Origin: Variovorax sp. J2L1-78
Lineage (GTDB): Bacteria; Pseudomonadota; Gammaproteobacteria; Burkholderiales; Burkholderiaceae_C
Direction of reading: 5' to 3'
DNA: 64,000 nucleotides
Assembly (NCBI RefSeq): GCF_030317205.1
Contig: NZ_JASZYB010000002.1
Location: forward strand, 548,501-612,500
Shown here: one piece after another, positions 44,830-55,066 of the stretch
Numbering within the stretch: the stretch's first letter is position 1
How the letters are laid out: each line of letters opens with the position of its first letter
The notes under the pieces: model-generated
Seen by the model: the letters and a program-made list of their open reading frames with translations, nothing else
Databases searched by the model: none
What the model was told of the DNA's origin: nothing
Program-made: the position numbers and the translations under genes

Positions 44830-45279
44830 ATGGCCATCTGGCAAAAACCGATCTCGCTCGAACTGCTCGCCGCCGCGAACGGAAAGACCGCCGCAGGTCG
44901 ACTCGGCATCGAGTTCACCGAGATCGGCGACGATTTCCTGCGTGGCCGCGTCCCGGTGGACGAACGCACGGTGCAGCCCTTCGGACTGCTGCACGGCGGC
45001 GTGTCGGTGGTGCTGGCCGAAACGCTCGGCTCCAGCGGCGCCTACTACTCGTCGCCCGAAGGCCACGGCGCCGTCGGGCTCGACATCAACGCCAACCACC
45101 TGCGCTCGGCGCGCAGCGGCTGGGTGACTGGCACCGCGCGCCCGGTGCACCGCGGCCGGACGGTCCAGGTCTGGCAGATCGACATGGTGAATGACGCGGG
45201 CGACCTGACCTGCGTGTCACGCCTGACCATGTCCATGCTGCTGCCGCGCGGCCAGCCCAACGCCCGCGCACCCGCATAA
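44830..45279 (+). CDS. Hotdog-fold thioesterase (PaaI/YdiI type)
   Basis: 149 residues. The HGGVSVVLAETLGSSGAYY segment (near residues 55-73) carries the catalytic Glu and the Gly-rich helix of 4-hydroxybenzoyl-CoA/1,4-dihydroxy-2-naphthoyl-CoA thioesterases. It hydrolyses acyl-CoA esters; the exact substrate is unknown. Ribosome site CGGAG. It lies 34 bp before the NCS2 permease gene. Confidence 0.92.
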   Translation: MAIWQKPISLELLAAANGKTAAGRLGIEFTEIGDDFLRGRVPVDERTVQPFGLLHGGVSVVLAETLGSSGAYYSSPEGHGAVGLDINANHLRSARSGWVTGTARPVHRGRTVQVWQIDMVNDAGDLTCVSRLTMSMLLPRGQPNARAPA

Positions 45280-45313
45280 CGCACCCCGCATAAATTCAAA
45301 CGAGGAGACAACC

Positions 45314-46600
45314 GTGAGCAAGATTTTCCAGTGGCGCGAGGTGCAGGCCACCGAGGGCGCCGTCGTTGCGCCCGACGAGCGCCTGCCCTGGCCGCAGACC
45401 GCGGCGATGGGCGTGCAGCACGTGATCGCGATGTTCGGCGCAACCGTGCTGGCGCCGATCCTGATGGGCTTCAACCCCAACATCGCCATCCTCATGAGCG
45501 GCGTGGGCACGCTGCTCTTCTTCTTCATCACCGGCGGGCGGGTGCCGAGCTACCTGGGCTCGAGCTTTGCCTTCATCGGCGTGGTGATCGCGGCCAGCGG
45601 CTATTCGGGCTCGGGCCCGAACGCCAACCTGGCGGTGGCGCTCGGCGGCATCGTCGCCTGCGGCGTGCTCTACATCGCGATCGGCGCGCTGGTGCAGGCC
45701 ATCGGCACGGGGTGGATCGAGCGCTTCATGCCGCCAGTGGTCACCGGCGCGGTGGTGGCCGTCATCGGGCTCAACCTGGCGGGCGTGCCGATCAAGAACA
45801 TGCAGGCCGGCAACTTCGACGCCTGGATGCAGGCCGTGACCTTCTTGTGCGTCGGCCTGGTCGCGGTGTTCGCGCGCGGCATGGTGCAGCGGCTGCTGAT
45901 CCTGGTCGGGTTGATCCTCGCGACCGTCGTCTACGCGCTGCTCACCAACGGCCTGGGCCTGGGCAAGCCGGTGGACCTGGGCGGCATCGCCAACGCGGCC
46001 TGGTTCGGCCTGCCGGCCTTCACCGCGCCAGTCTTCACGGGCAGCGCGATGCTGCTGATCGCGCCGGTGGCGATCATCCTGGTGGCCGAGAACCTGGGCC
46101 ATCTGAAGGCCGTGACCGCCATGACCGGCCGCAACCTCGACCCGCTGATCGGCCGGGCCTTCATCGCCGACGGCGTGGCCACGGTGGTGAGCGGCGCCGC
46201 CGGCGGCACGGGCGTGACGACCTATGCCGAGAACATCGGCGTGATGGCCGCCACGCGCATCTATTCGACGGCGGTGTTCGTGGTGGCGGCGATCATCGCG
46301 CTGGTGCTGGGCTTCTCGCCCAAGTTCGGCGCGCTGATCCAGGCGATTCCGCTGCCGGTGATGGGCGGCGTGAGCATCGTGGTGTTCGGGCTGATCGCGG
46401 TGGCCGGCGCGAAGATCTGGGTCGACAACCGGGTCGACTTCTCGCAGAACCGCAACCTGATCGTCGCGGCCATCACGCTGATCATCGGCACCGGCGACTT
46501 CACGCTGAAGTTCGGCCAGTTCGCGCTCGGCGGCATCGGCACCGCGACCTTCGGCGCGATCCTGCTGTGGGCGCTGCTGGGGCGGGCACGCAACGCCTGA
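45314..46600 (+). CDS. Uracil/xanthine permease (NCS2 family)
   Basis: 428 residues, about 12-14 helices. GVQHVIAMFGATVLAPILMGFNP near residue 32 and VTTYAENIGVMAATRIYST near residue 300 are the NCS2 signatures; the Glu in AENIG is the substrate-binding residue. The UraA-type pattern favours uracil. The GTG start at 45314 has GGAG 9 nt upstream. No RutR box is visible upstream, so it is probably outside the rut regulon further on. Confidence 0.93.
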   Translation: MSKIFQWREVQATEGAVVAPDERLPWPQTAAMGVQHVIAMFGATVLAPILMGFNPNIAILMSGVGTLLFFFITGGRVPSYLGSSFAFIGVVIAASGYSGSGPNANLAVALGGIVACGVLYIAIGALVQAIGTGWIERFMPPVVTGAVVAVIGLNLAGVPIKNMQAGNFDAWMQAVTFLCVGLVAVFARGMVQRLLILVGLILATVVYALLTNGLGLGKPVDLGGIANAAWFGLPAFTAPVFTGSAMLLIAPVAIILVAENLGHLKAVTAMTGRNLDPLIGRAFIADGVATVVSGAAGGTGVTTYAENIGVMAATRIYSTAVFVVAAIIALVLGFSPKFGALIQAIPLPVMGGVSIVVFGLIAVAGAKIWVDNRVDFSQNRNLIVAAITLIIGTGDFTLKFGQFALGGIGTATFGAILLWALLGRARNA

Positions 46601-46609
46601 TCCAGGCTC

Positions 46610-47677
46610 TCAGGCGGGGCGCGATGCCTTCCGGGCGGCGGTCACGCGGGTGAGGAAGCGCCGCAGCGGCTGGTCGAACCAGCGGTCGAGCGCCCAGGCC
46701 AGGCCCACCAGTCCTGCAGCGAACAGCACGCCGGCCAACGGGGCATACGGCGCCAGCGGCGCGGCCAGGGCGCCCTCGAGCCAACTCCCCAGCGGCACGT
46801 GGAGCACGTAGACCGGGTAACTCAGCAGGCCGAGCAGCGCGAACAGCTTCACGGAGGACGCGCCGACGGACGCCTGCGCGCCGAGGTACACGCACACCGG
46901 AAACACGACGAAGATGGCCAGAAGATCGACCGTGCTTCCCAGGCCCTCGATGCGCGGCACCATCAGCAGCGCCGTGACTGCGGCACACAGGGCCCACGGC
47001 CCCGGGCCCGCCTTCCGAGGCCGCCGCTGGCGTGCCAGGTACAGCCGATGCAGCCCGATGCCCAGGAAGATGCCGAAGACGGCCCGCAGCGTGCCGCCCG
47101 CCAGCGAGCGCAGGCTCCACGTGAAGCCGACGTCGAGGCTGCCGTTGTACAGACCGGTCGCGACCAGGCCGGCGCCGCTCGCGGCCAGCACCGCCACCAG
47201 CACCCGGTGCGTCAGCCAGCGGTGCGTCAGCGCGTACAGCAGGTTCACCGCCATTTCGTAGAACAGCGACCAGCCCGGCGGGTTGAGTTCGAAGAGGCCG
47301 TGCCCGGCTTCGGGCATGCGCGAGGGCAGAAAGAGCAGCATCAGGACCAGGGGCAGCACCCAGACGTCCGGCGCGTACAGATCTTTGGTCACCACCAGCG
47401 CCGTCCCCAGCGCGGCCCCCAGCGCATGCAGCGGCCACAGGCGAATAAAGCGGGTCAGCATGAAGCGGCCGGCCGACAGCCGGCCCTCCCGGAGCTGCTG
47501 CGCGTAGGCGTGGTTGATCACGAAGCCGCTCAGCACGAAGAAGAGATCGACCGCGAGGTAGCTGTGGTTGTGTGAGAGCGACGGCGCGGCCCAGTACGCC
47601 TCGGTGTGGCGCGTGAGGACCAGCAGCGCGGCAAGGCCCCGCAAGCCGTCGAGTACAGCGAATTTCTTGGATGCCAT
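46610..47677 (-). CDS. Acyltransferase 3 family membrane protein (OafA/YrhL-like)
   Basis: 355 residues, about ten helices. The N-terminal FAVLDGLRGLAALLVLTRHTEAYW holds the catalytic R/H pair. VDLFFVLSGFVINHAY and NPPGWSLFYEMAVNLLYAL are conserved blocks. It transfers acyl groups to cell-surface sugars or other envelope molecules; no carrier genes are adjacent. Convergent with the permease gene. Confidence 0.92.
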   Translation of the reverse strand: MASKKFAVLDGLRGLAALLVLTRHTEAYWAAPSLSHNHSYLAVDLFFVLSGFVINHAYAQQLREGRLSAGRFMLTRFIRLWPLHALGAALGTALVVTKDLYAPDVWVLPLVLMLLFLPSRMPEAGHGLFELNPPGWSLFYEMAVNLLYALTHRWLTHRVLVAVLAASGAGLVATGLYNGSLDVGFTWSLRSLAGGTLRAVFGIFLGIGLHRLYLARQRRPRKAGPGPWALCAAVTALLMVPRIEGLGSTVDLLAIFVVFPVCVYLGAQASVGASSVKLFALLGLLSYPVYVLHVPLGSWLEGALAAPLAPYAPLAGVLFAAGLVGLAWALDRWFDQPLRRFLTRVTAARKASRPA

Positions 47678-47863
47678 CCCTGCTCTGTTCTAGTTACCGG
47701 CGTCGGCGCGCCGTTGGTGTTCGATCTCTCGCCGGCCACAACGTGCCGGCGGAATTGAAACGCGATGCAAGAAACTGTTGCAGAACCCGCTCTTGCGCCC
47801 CCAGGCAGCTGCCGTGCCGGGCCCAGCCGTTAGACTTCAGCGCTTTTCGGACGACCTTTTCCC

Positions 47864-48619
47864 ATGGCCGATGCTTCCGCCGCGCGCAACAAGGCGGTAT
47901 TCGAATTCAAGAGCGCCACACTGCCGCTGGTGGCGGTGATCCTCAAGACGGCGAAGCTGGACGTGCTGGCCGATGCGCTGGACGCCCAGCTGGCCGACTC
48001 GCCGGACTTCTTCGAGCAGGAGCCGGTGGTGATCGACCTGTCGCTGCTGCAGGACGAAGGCGAGGCCGCCGACATCGACTTCACGGCCCTGCGCAACCTG
48101 CTGGCGCGCCACCAGACGCAACCGATCGCGGTGCGCGGCGGCAGCGATGCGCAGAACGCCGCGGCGCGCGATGCCGGGCTGTCCATCGCGGCGATGCCGG
48201 TCGCGCCCACACCCACGCCACGGGCGCCGGCTCCCGCACCGGTGAGTGAAGCGCCGCAGATCGTGCGCGAGGTGCCGGTGCCCGCGGCCGGCACGCTGGT
48301 CATCGACAAGCCGCTGCGCTCGGGCCAGCAGGTCTATGCCCGCGGCGGCGACGTGATCGTGATGGCGGTCGTCAACTTCGGCGCCGAAGTGATCGCCGAC
48401 GGCAACATCCACGTGTATGCACCGCTGCGCGGCAAGGCGATCGCCGGCGCGCGCGGCAACACCGAGGCCCGCATCTTCACCACCTGCATGGAAGCGCAGC
48501 TGGTGGCGATCGCCGGCATCTACCGGACCTCCGAGGTCGCGCTGCCGGCCGACATCGCGGGCAAGGCCGTCCAGATCCATCTGGACGACAAAAAGCTTCT
48601 GATGGAGCCGATCCTTTGA
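47864..48619 (+). CDS. minC: Septum site-determining protein MinC
   Basis: 251 residues: N-terminal MinC_N domain (about 1-110), a Pro/Ala-rich linker (APTPTPRAPAPAPVSEA), and the C-terminal beta-helix domain with the RSGQQVYARGGDVIVMAVVNFGAEVIADGNIHVYAPLRGKAIAGARG core. It inhibits FtsZ at the poles with MinD. It is the first gene of the minCDE operon, with 47 bp to minD. Confidence 0.96.
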   Translation: MADASAARNKAVFEFKSATLPLVAVILKTAKLDVLADALDAQLADSPDFFEQEPVVIDLSLLQDEGEAADIDFTALRNLLARHQTQPIAVRGGSDAQNAAARDAGLSIAAMPVAPTPTPRAPAPAPVSEAPQIVREVPVPAAGTLVIDKPLRSGQQVYARGGDVIVMAVVNFGAEVIADGNIHVYAPLRGKAIAGARGNTEARIFTTCMEAQLVAIAGIYRTSEVALPADIAGKAVQIHLDDKKLLMEPIL

Positions 48620-48666
48620 TCGCCGCTCCGCACCCTGAACAACCGAAAAACGAAGAAGGAACGGCA

Positions 48667-49482
48667 ATGGCCAAAATTGTGGTGGTGACCTCGGGCAAGG
48701 GCGGCGTCGGCAAGACGACCACGAGCGCCAGCTTCGCGACGGGCCTGGCGCTCGCCGGCAAGAAGACGGCGGTGATCGACTTCGACGTGGGCCTGCGCAA
48801 CCTCGACCTCATCATGGGCTGCGAACGCCGCGTGGTGTACGACCTGATCAACGTGATCCAGGGCGAGGCCAACCTGAACCAGGCGCTCATCAAGGACAAG
48901 CAGTGCGACAACCTGTTCGTGCTGGCCGCCTCGCAGACGCGCGACAAGGAAGCGCTCACGCAAGAGGGCGTCGAGAAGGTCCTCAACGACCTGTCGGCGA
49001 TGGACTTCGACTACATCGTCTGCGATTCGCCCGCGGGCATCGAGACCGGCGCGATGATGGCCATGTACTTCGCCGACGAGGCGCTGATCGTGACCAACCC
49101 CGAAGTCTCGTCGGTGCGCGACTCCGACCGCATCCTGGGCATGCTCGGCAGCAAGACCAAGCGCGCCAAGGAAGGCGGCGACCCGATCAAGGAACACCTG
49201 CTCATCACGCGCTACAACCCGAACCGCGTGGCCGGCGGCCAGATGCTGTCGCTGGAAGACATCCAGGACATCCTGCGCATCAAGCTGATCGGCGTGATCC
49301 CGGAGTCGGAGACGGTGCTCAACGCGTCCAACCAGGGCGTGCCGGCCATCCACGACAAGGGCACCGACGTGTCCGAGGCCTACTCGGACGTGGTCGCGCG
49401 CTTCCTGGGCGAAGACCGTCCCATGCGTTTCATCGAAGCGGAAAAGCCGGGCTTCTTCAAGCGCATCTTCGGGGGGAAGTAA
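48667..49482 (+). CDS. minD: Septum site-determining ATPase MinD
   Basis: 271 residues. The deviant Walker A GKGGVGKTT (about residues 10-18), CDSPAGIETG switch region, and the C-terminal amphipathic membrane-targeting helix ending KPGFFKRIFGGK are typical. It recruits MinC and is released by MinE. AAGGAACGGCA ribosome site. minE follows after 3 nt. Confidence 0.98.
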   Translation: MAKIVVVTSGKGGVGKTTTSASFATGLALAGKKTAVIDFDVGLRNLDLIMGCERRVVYDLINVIQGEANLNQALIKDKQCDNLFVLAASQTRDKEALTQEGVEKVLNDLSAMDFDYIVCDSPAGIETGAMMAMYFADEALIVTNPEVSSVRDSDRILGMLGSKTKRAKEGGDPIKEHLLITRYNPNRVAGGQMLSLEDIQDILRIKLIGVIPESETVLNASNQGVPAIHDKGTDVSEAYSDVVARFLGEDRPMRFIEAEKPGFFKRIFGGK

Positions 49483-49485
49483 GCC

Positions 49486-49764
49486 ATGTCCTTCCTCTCC
49501 TTCCTGCTCGGCGAAAAGAAGAAGACGGCCAGCGTCGCCAAGGAGCGGCTGCAGATCATCCTCGCCCACGAGCGCTCGAGCCTCAGCGGCAAGAAGCGCC
49601 CAGACTACCTGCCCGACCTGCAGCGCGAGCTGGTGGCGGTGATCTCGAAGTACGTGTCCATCAACCCCGAGGACATCAAGGTCCACCTGGAACGCCAGGA
49701 CGACCTCGAGGTGCTCGACATCAAGATCGAGCTGCCCGACGCGACGCCCGCCCCGGCGCGCTGA
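49486..49764 (+). CDS. minE: Cell division topological specificity factor MinE
   Basis: 92 residues: N-terminal membrane-binding segment ([20 protein letters not shown]), then the anti-MinCD helix and the C-terminal topological domain with [29 protein letters not shown]. It drives pole-to-pole MinCD oscillation. It starts 3 nt after the minD stop in a tight operon. Confidence 0.97.
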   Translation: MSFLSFLLGEKKKTASVAKERLQIILAHERSSLSGKKRPDYLPDLQRELVAVISKYVSINPEDIKVHLERQDDLEVLDIKIELPDATPAPAR

Positions 49765-49793
49765 TGTAGACGCAAGCAGACGCGAACTTTCGA

Positions 49794-49823
49794 CTTCGCC
49801 ATTGCGCGAAGCGAAGGGGTTTT
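49794..49823 (+). terminator. Weak candidate terminator after minE
   Basis: CTTCGC/GCGAAG stem followed by CGAAGGGGTTTT, 30 bp after the minE stop. The stem is short and the T-run only four, so termination here is plausible but not strong. Confidence 0.35.
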
Positions 49824-49955
49824 CCTGCATTCATTGGCGCTTCACCGTCGGCTCGACCGCTGTAGAGTGATGTCGACATGGGAGAAGTGCCCGCGACAAG
49901 CCGACCCGAAGCGGCAGCGGGGCCGTTGAACGGGCCAGGACCCTGGAGTTCACGA

Positions 49956-52406
49956 ATGACAGTCACATTGAAGCCGATCGACTGGGATCCCCCCAAGGAG
50001 ATCCCGGGGGGACGTGCGAGCAAGCGCGAGGGCTTCCTGTGGCCCAACCCGCCCCAGGGCGGCTATCCGGCGGCCAAGCCGCAGACCGAGCCGCTGCCCT
50101 GCGAGATCCACAGCCTGAACGACCAGCGCGTGGCCGGGCGCATGACCTTCTTCGTGCCGGAAGAGCGGGTGCTGCACGTGCAGCTGCCGCGGGCCCGCAC
50201 CACCCTGGCACTGCGCTTCGACCAGATCCGCGCCATCACCCTCACCGCGCCGATCGCGCCGCTGAACCCGCCGGCGCTCGACCCGCAATCGGGTGCGCTG
50301 CGCCAGCCGGGCCAGAGCCGCTTCAAGCTGCGCTTCACCAGCGGCAGCAAGCTCGCGGGTGAGACGGTCGGCCATGTCGAGAACGGCGTCGGCCTCTTCC
50401 TCTTTCCGCCGGTGAGCGACGACGGCAGCGTGCAGCGCCTGTTCATCCCGCGCAGCGCGTACGTGAAGTTCGAACTGGACAGCAGCGTCGCCGCGCCCCC
50501 GAGCGCCGCCGCCGAGATGATGCTGTCGCGCGTCGTGACCACGCACGACCAGTTGCTCGAGGCGATCGAGCAGCAGACCCGCATGCCGATGGTGCGCATC
50601 GGCGAGGCGCTGATCTCGCTGGGCATGATCACCGCCGCGCAGCTGCAGGAAGCGCTCGGTGCGCAGCAGGGCGACCGCCGCGTGCCGCTGGGCGAGCTGC
50701 TGGTGCGGCAGAACGCCGTGTCGCGCGCCGACCTGCAGGTCGCGCTGGCCCGCAAGATGGGCTACCCGCTGGTCGACCTCGACACCTTCCCGGCGGAAGC
50801 CGAGGCGCTGCGCAAGATCAGCTACAGCGCGGCCCAGCGTCTGCAGGTGATGCCGCTGCTGGTGCGCGACGGCCGACTGATCGTCGCACTGGACGACCCG
50901 GCGAACCGGCGCAGCGCGGTCGACGAGGTCGAGTTCATCGCCCAGATGAAGGCCGTGCCGGTGCTGGCCCAGTGCCGCGACATGGAACGCATGATGTTCG
51001 CCGCCTACGACAAGATCGGCGCGACGACCGACAGCCGCCCGGGCAGCGTGGCGCTGCAGCCCATCGAGTTCGTGCCGGACGACACCAGCGAACTGCTCCA
51101 GACCCTCGAGAAAGAGGGCAAGCAGGACCGCCCCGACGACGACACGCCCATCGAGCAGTCGGACAACTCGCTGGTGCGCATGATCAACCGGATGATCCTG
51201 GAAGCCCATGGCGCCGGCGTCTCCGACATCCACATCGAGAGCTATCCGGGCCGCGAGAAGATCCGCATCCGCTTTCGCAAGGACGGCCAGCTGCGCACCT
51301 ACCTCGAGCTGCCGCCGAACTACCGCAATGCGATGATCGCGCGCATCAAGATCATGTGCGACCTCGACATCAGCGAGCGCCGGAAGCCCCAGGACGGCAA
51401 GATCAACTTCGCCAAGTTCTCGCCACAGCACCGCATCGAGCTGCGCGTGGCCACCATCCCGACCAACAGCGGCCTGGAAGACGTGGTGATGCGGATCCTG
51501 GCCTCGGCCAAGCCGATCGCGCTCGACCGGCTCGGCCTGTCGGAGCCGAACCTCGAGCGCCTGCGCGACGCCATCGAGCGCCCATACGGCATGGTGCTGT
51601 GCGTGGGCCCGACCGGCTCGGGCAAGACCACCACGCTGCACTCGGCGCTCAGCCACATCAACGTGCCGGAACGCAAGATCTGGACGGCCGAGGACCCGAT
51701 CGAGATCACCCAGCCCGGCCTGCGCCAGGTGCAGGTGAACCCGCGCATCGACTGGACCTTCGCCAAGGCGCTGCGCGCCTTCCTGCGCGCCGACCCGGAC
51801 GTGATCATGGTCGGCGAAATCCGCGACGAGGAAACCGCCAAGACCGCGGTGGAAGCCTCGCTCACGGGCCACCTCGTGCTCTCCACGCTGCACACCAACA
51901 GCGCCCCCGAGACGGTGACGCGCCTGCTCGACATGGGCATGGACCCCTTCAACTTCGCCGACTCGCTGCTCGGCGTGCTGGCCCAGCGCCTGGTGCGCCG
52001 GCTCTGCACGCACTGCCGCACGAGCCGCGATGCCGAGCAGGTGGAGATCGAGGAACTGCTGGCCGACTATCTGCACGCCTTCGGCGAGGCCGACCTGCCC
52101 GAATCGCGCGACGCAGTGCTGGCGCGCTGGGCGTCGCAGCACGGCAAGGACGGGCGGCTGCAGATGCACACGAGCCCCGGCTGCGCCGCCTGCGACCAGA
52201 GCGGCTTCAAGGGCCGCGCCGGCCTGCACGAGCTGATGATGATCTCGCGCGAGCTGCGTCACCTGATCCAGACCGGCGCACGCGCCGAGGCGCTGCAGGC
52301 CACCGCCCTGCGCGAGGGCATGCGCACGCTGCGCCAGGACGGCATCGAGAAGGTGCTGGCGGGCACGACGACCATCGACGAAGTGCGCGCGACCAGCAAC
52401 GTCTGA
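49956..52406 (+). CDS. GspE/PilB-family secretion ATPase with N-terminal MshEN repeat
   Basis: 816 residues from ATG 49956 (GGAG 7 nt upstream). The C-terminal ATPase has Walker A GPTGSGKTTT (near residue 551), the DPIEI and VGEIRDEETA aspartate/Walker B boxes, LSTLHTNSAPE, and a zinc knuckle (LCTHCRT ... GCAACDQ). In front is a tandem MshEN domain (about 215-290: RIGEALISLGMITAAQLQEAL and PLGELLVRQNAVSRADLQVAL), the c-di-GMP-binding form of the GspE N-domain. The first 170 residues form an extra domain not usual in PilB/GspE. No pilus or secretion genes are nearby; it follows minCDE. Confidence 0.9.
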   Translation: MTVTLKPIDWDPPKEIPGGRASKREGFLWPNPPQGGYPAAKPQTEPLPCEIHSLNDQRVAGRMTFFVPEERVLHVQLPRARTTLALRFDQIRAITLTAPIAPLNPPALDPQSGALRQPGQSRFKLRFTSGSKLAGETVGHVENGVGLFLFPPVSDDGSVQRLFIPRSAYVKFELDSSVAAPPSAAAEMMLSRVVTTHDQLLEAIEQQTRMPMVRIGEALISLGMITAAQLQEALGAQQGDRRVPLGELLVRQNAVSRADLQVALARKMGYPLVDLDTFPAEAEALRKISYSAAQRLQVMPLLVRDGRLIVALDDPANRRSAVDEVEFIAQMKAVPVLAQCRDMERMMFAAYDKIGATTDSRPGSVALQPIEFVPDDTSELLQTLEKEGKQDRPDDDTPIEQSDNSLVRMINRMILEAHGAGVSDIHIESYPGREKIRIRFRKDGQLRTYLELPPNYRNAMIARIKIMCDLDISERRKPQDGKINFAKFSPQHRIELRVATIPTNSGLEDVVMRILASAKPIALDRLGLSEPNLERLRDAIERPYGMVLCVGPTGSGKTTTLHSALSHINVPERKIWTAEDPIEITQPGLRQVQVNPRIDWTFAKALRAFLRADPDVIMVGEIRDEETAKTAVEASLTGHLVLSTLHTNSAPETVTRLLDMGMDPFNFADSLLGVLAQRLVRRLCTHCRTSRDAEQVEIEELLADYLHAFGEADLPESRDAVLARWASQHGKDGRLQMHTSPGCAACDQSGFKGRAGLHELMMISRELRHLIQTGARAEALQATALREGMRTLRQDGIEKVLAGTTTIDEVRATSNV

Positions 52407-52452
52407 ACGGCACGCACGCAGGCCGGCGGCGAGCGCGCTTACTTCTTGCCCG

Positions 52453-52827
52453 CTAGTTCGCCTTGGTCATTTTGAACGGCCTTCCCATGAAGGTGCCTTC
52501 CAGCGTGTTCGCGTCCGTCGCCTTCATTCGCATCGTGTTGTCCTGGCAGCCCGCCAACGCCGTCGAGCGTGCCACCTTGAAGACAAGTTCTTCCGCTGTC
52601 GCGCGTTGCACCTCGATCGGATAGGCGCGGCCGGCGCAGGGGTCGTTGCGTTGGGCCACATTCAGGTCCCAGGTGCCTGCGTTGCCCGCCACGATGATGG
52701 TGCCGTCCCGATCGATGCCGCGTTCGGTCTTGAAGGCGACCTGCCATTTACCGTCCCACATCTGCGCCGTCTGCGCGACTGCGAAGAGCGGGAGACACGC
52801 GGCCAGCGCTGTACCGACGGCTTTCAT
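52453..52827 (-). CDS. Small secreted protein of unknown function
   Basis: 124 residues. The signal peptide (KAVGTALAACLPLFAVAQT) precedes a mature domain of about 105 residues with two Cys (DPCAGRAY and LAGCQDNT) that may pair. The start at 52827 has GGAGAG upstream; longer in-frame extensions lack this. It faces the rut operon across a 273-bp control region. Family not recognised. Confidence 0.75.
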   Translation of the reverse strand: MKAVGTALAACLPLFAVAQTAQMWDGKWQVAFKTERGIDRDGTIIVAGNAGTWDLNVAQRNDPCAGRAYPIEVQRATAEELVFKVARSTALAGCQDNTMRMKATDANTLEGTFMGRPFKMTKAN

Positions 52828-52953
52828 GGCAACTCTCCGGTGGTGGACCACCCATTCTGAAAGTGCGCCGCGTGCTTGCAATATGTCGTTTGACCGGTGA
52901 CGCACCACCGGCGCGCACTGCGCACCGGCTCGGCCCGGCCGAACGATCCACTT

Positions 52954-52969
52954 TGGACCATTTGGTCAA
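52954..52969. promoter_or_regulatory. RutR-like operator upstream of rutA
   Basis: TGGACCA-TT-TGGTCAA matches the E. coli RutR consensus TTGACCA-NN-TGGTCAA, quoted from memory, with one mismatch. It is 52 bp upstream of the sigma-54 -24 element of the rut operon. RutR proteins release DNA when bound to uracil or thymine. Confidence 0.75.
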
Positions 52970-52991
52970 AACTTGACACGTTGAGCCGAAC

Positions 52992-53014
52992 AAGTCCTTG
53001 ATGCACAAGGACTT
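52992..53014. promoter_or_regulatory. 9-bp-arm palindrome between the RutR box and the sigma-54 promoter
   Basis: AAGTCCTTG-ATGCA-CAAGGACTT, perfect arms, followed by TTTTC. It lies 7 bp before the sigma-54 -24 element and upstream of the inferred transcription start. It therefore reads as an operator for an unknown regulator, or as a terminator for transcription arriving from the left. Confidence 0.55.
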
Positions 53015-53021
53015 TTCAAGA

Positions 53022-53037
53022 TGGCACGAAGCATGCA
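53022..53037 (+). promoter_or_regulatory. Sigma-54 (-24/-12) promoter of the rut operon
   Basis: TGGCACG-AAGC-ATGCA differs from the consensus TGGCACG-N4-TTGCW at one base, with GG and GC exactly 10 bp apart. The start of transcription would be near 53048, 53 nt before rutA. E. coli rut is NtrC-activated under nitrogen limitation, so this fits known biology. Confidence 0.8.
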
Positions 53038-53100
53038 AAGCGATGTCCATCGCTCCGCAGGCTCGGCCTCGGCCCTCGTCCCCTCCTGGAATGGTCCGCC

Positions 53101-54213
<1,113 letters not shown>

Positions 54214-54232
54214 TCCCCGAAGGAATCGCCCC

Positions 54233-55027
54233 ATGACGACACCGAAGAACACCACCCTCACCTCGACCGTGCCGGTCGGCGTGCCGAATGCGCCCGGTGC
54301 GCCCGCCCCACTGGTGCTGCCCGCGCGGCCCGAACCGGTGGCGCTGCACGCGGCCAATTCGGCGCTGATCGTGGTCGACATGCAGAATGCCTACGCCTCG
54401 GTGGGCGGCTACGTCGACTCGGCGGGCTTCGACATCTCGGGCGCGCAGGGCACCATCGCCAACATCGTGCGCACCGTCGAGGCGGCGCGCGCGGCGGGCA
54501 TCCTGGTCATCTTTTTGCAGAACGGCTGGGACGCCGCGTATGTCGATGCCGGCGGCCCGGGCTCGCCCAACTGGTACAAGTCGAACGCGCTCAAGACCAT
54601 GCGCAAGAAGCCCGAGCTGGCCGGCAAGTTCCTCGCCAAAGGCGGCTGGGACTACGAACTGCTCGACGTGATGAAGCCGCAGACCGGCGACATCGTGATC
54701 CCCAAGACGCGCTACAGCGGCTTCTTCAACAGCACGCTCGACAGCACCCTGCGCGCCCGCGGCATCCGCAATCTGGTGTTCACCGGCATCGCGACCAACG
54801 TGTGCGTCGAGTCCACGCTGCGCGACGCCTTCCACCTCGAGTACTTCGCCGTAATGCTGGAAGACGCGACGCACGAGCTGGGCGGCGCGGCCATCCAGAA
54901 GGCCGCCGTTTACAACGTCGAGACCTTCTTCGGCTGGGTCTCGACCGTGGACGATTTCTGCCGCACCGTGGCTGCGCCGAGCACGCCGGCCGCCGCCATG
55001 ACCGCACGCGAGACCACCGCGGCCTGA
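54233..55027 (+). CDS. rutB: Ureidoacrylate amidohydrolase RutB
   Basis: An isochorismatase-like amidase that hydrolyses (Z)-ureidoacrylate (or its peracid) to carbamate and aminoacrylate. 264 residues. [17 protein letters not shown] supplies the catalytic Asp, and the catalytic Cys is in [21 protein letters not shown] (near residue 189). An N-terminal extension of about 35 residues exceeds E. coli RutB. AAGGAATCGCCC is the ribosome site, 19 bp after rutA. Confidence 0.96.
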   Translation: MTTPKNTTLTSTVPVGVPNAPGAPAPLVLPARPEPVALHAANSALIVVDMQNAYASVGGYVDSAGFDISGAQGTIANIVRTVEAARAAGILVIFLQNGWDAAYVDAGGPGSPNWYKSNALKTMRKKPELAGKFLAKGGWDYELLDVMKPQTGDIVIPKTRYSGFFNSTLDSTLRARGIRNLVFTGIATNVCVESTLRDAFHLEYFAVMLEDATHELGGAAIQKAAVYNVETFFGWVSTVDDFCRTVAAPSTPAAAMTARETTAA

Positions 55028-55066
55028 CCCCTTTCCTCCACCCCTCGTTTTTCAGGAACTTCGTCC

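Noticed and set aside
52902..52927. GCACC half sites as NtrC enhancers of rut
   Set aside because: Present (52902, 52922) but not arranged as the GCAC-N7-GTGC dyad; too common in this base composition to report as sites.
52973..52978. TTGACA as a sigma-70 -35 element for rutA
   Set aside because: No acceptable -10 hexamer at 16-18 bp, while a near-perfect sigma-54 promoter lies just downstream.
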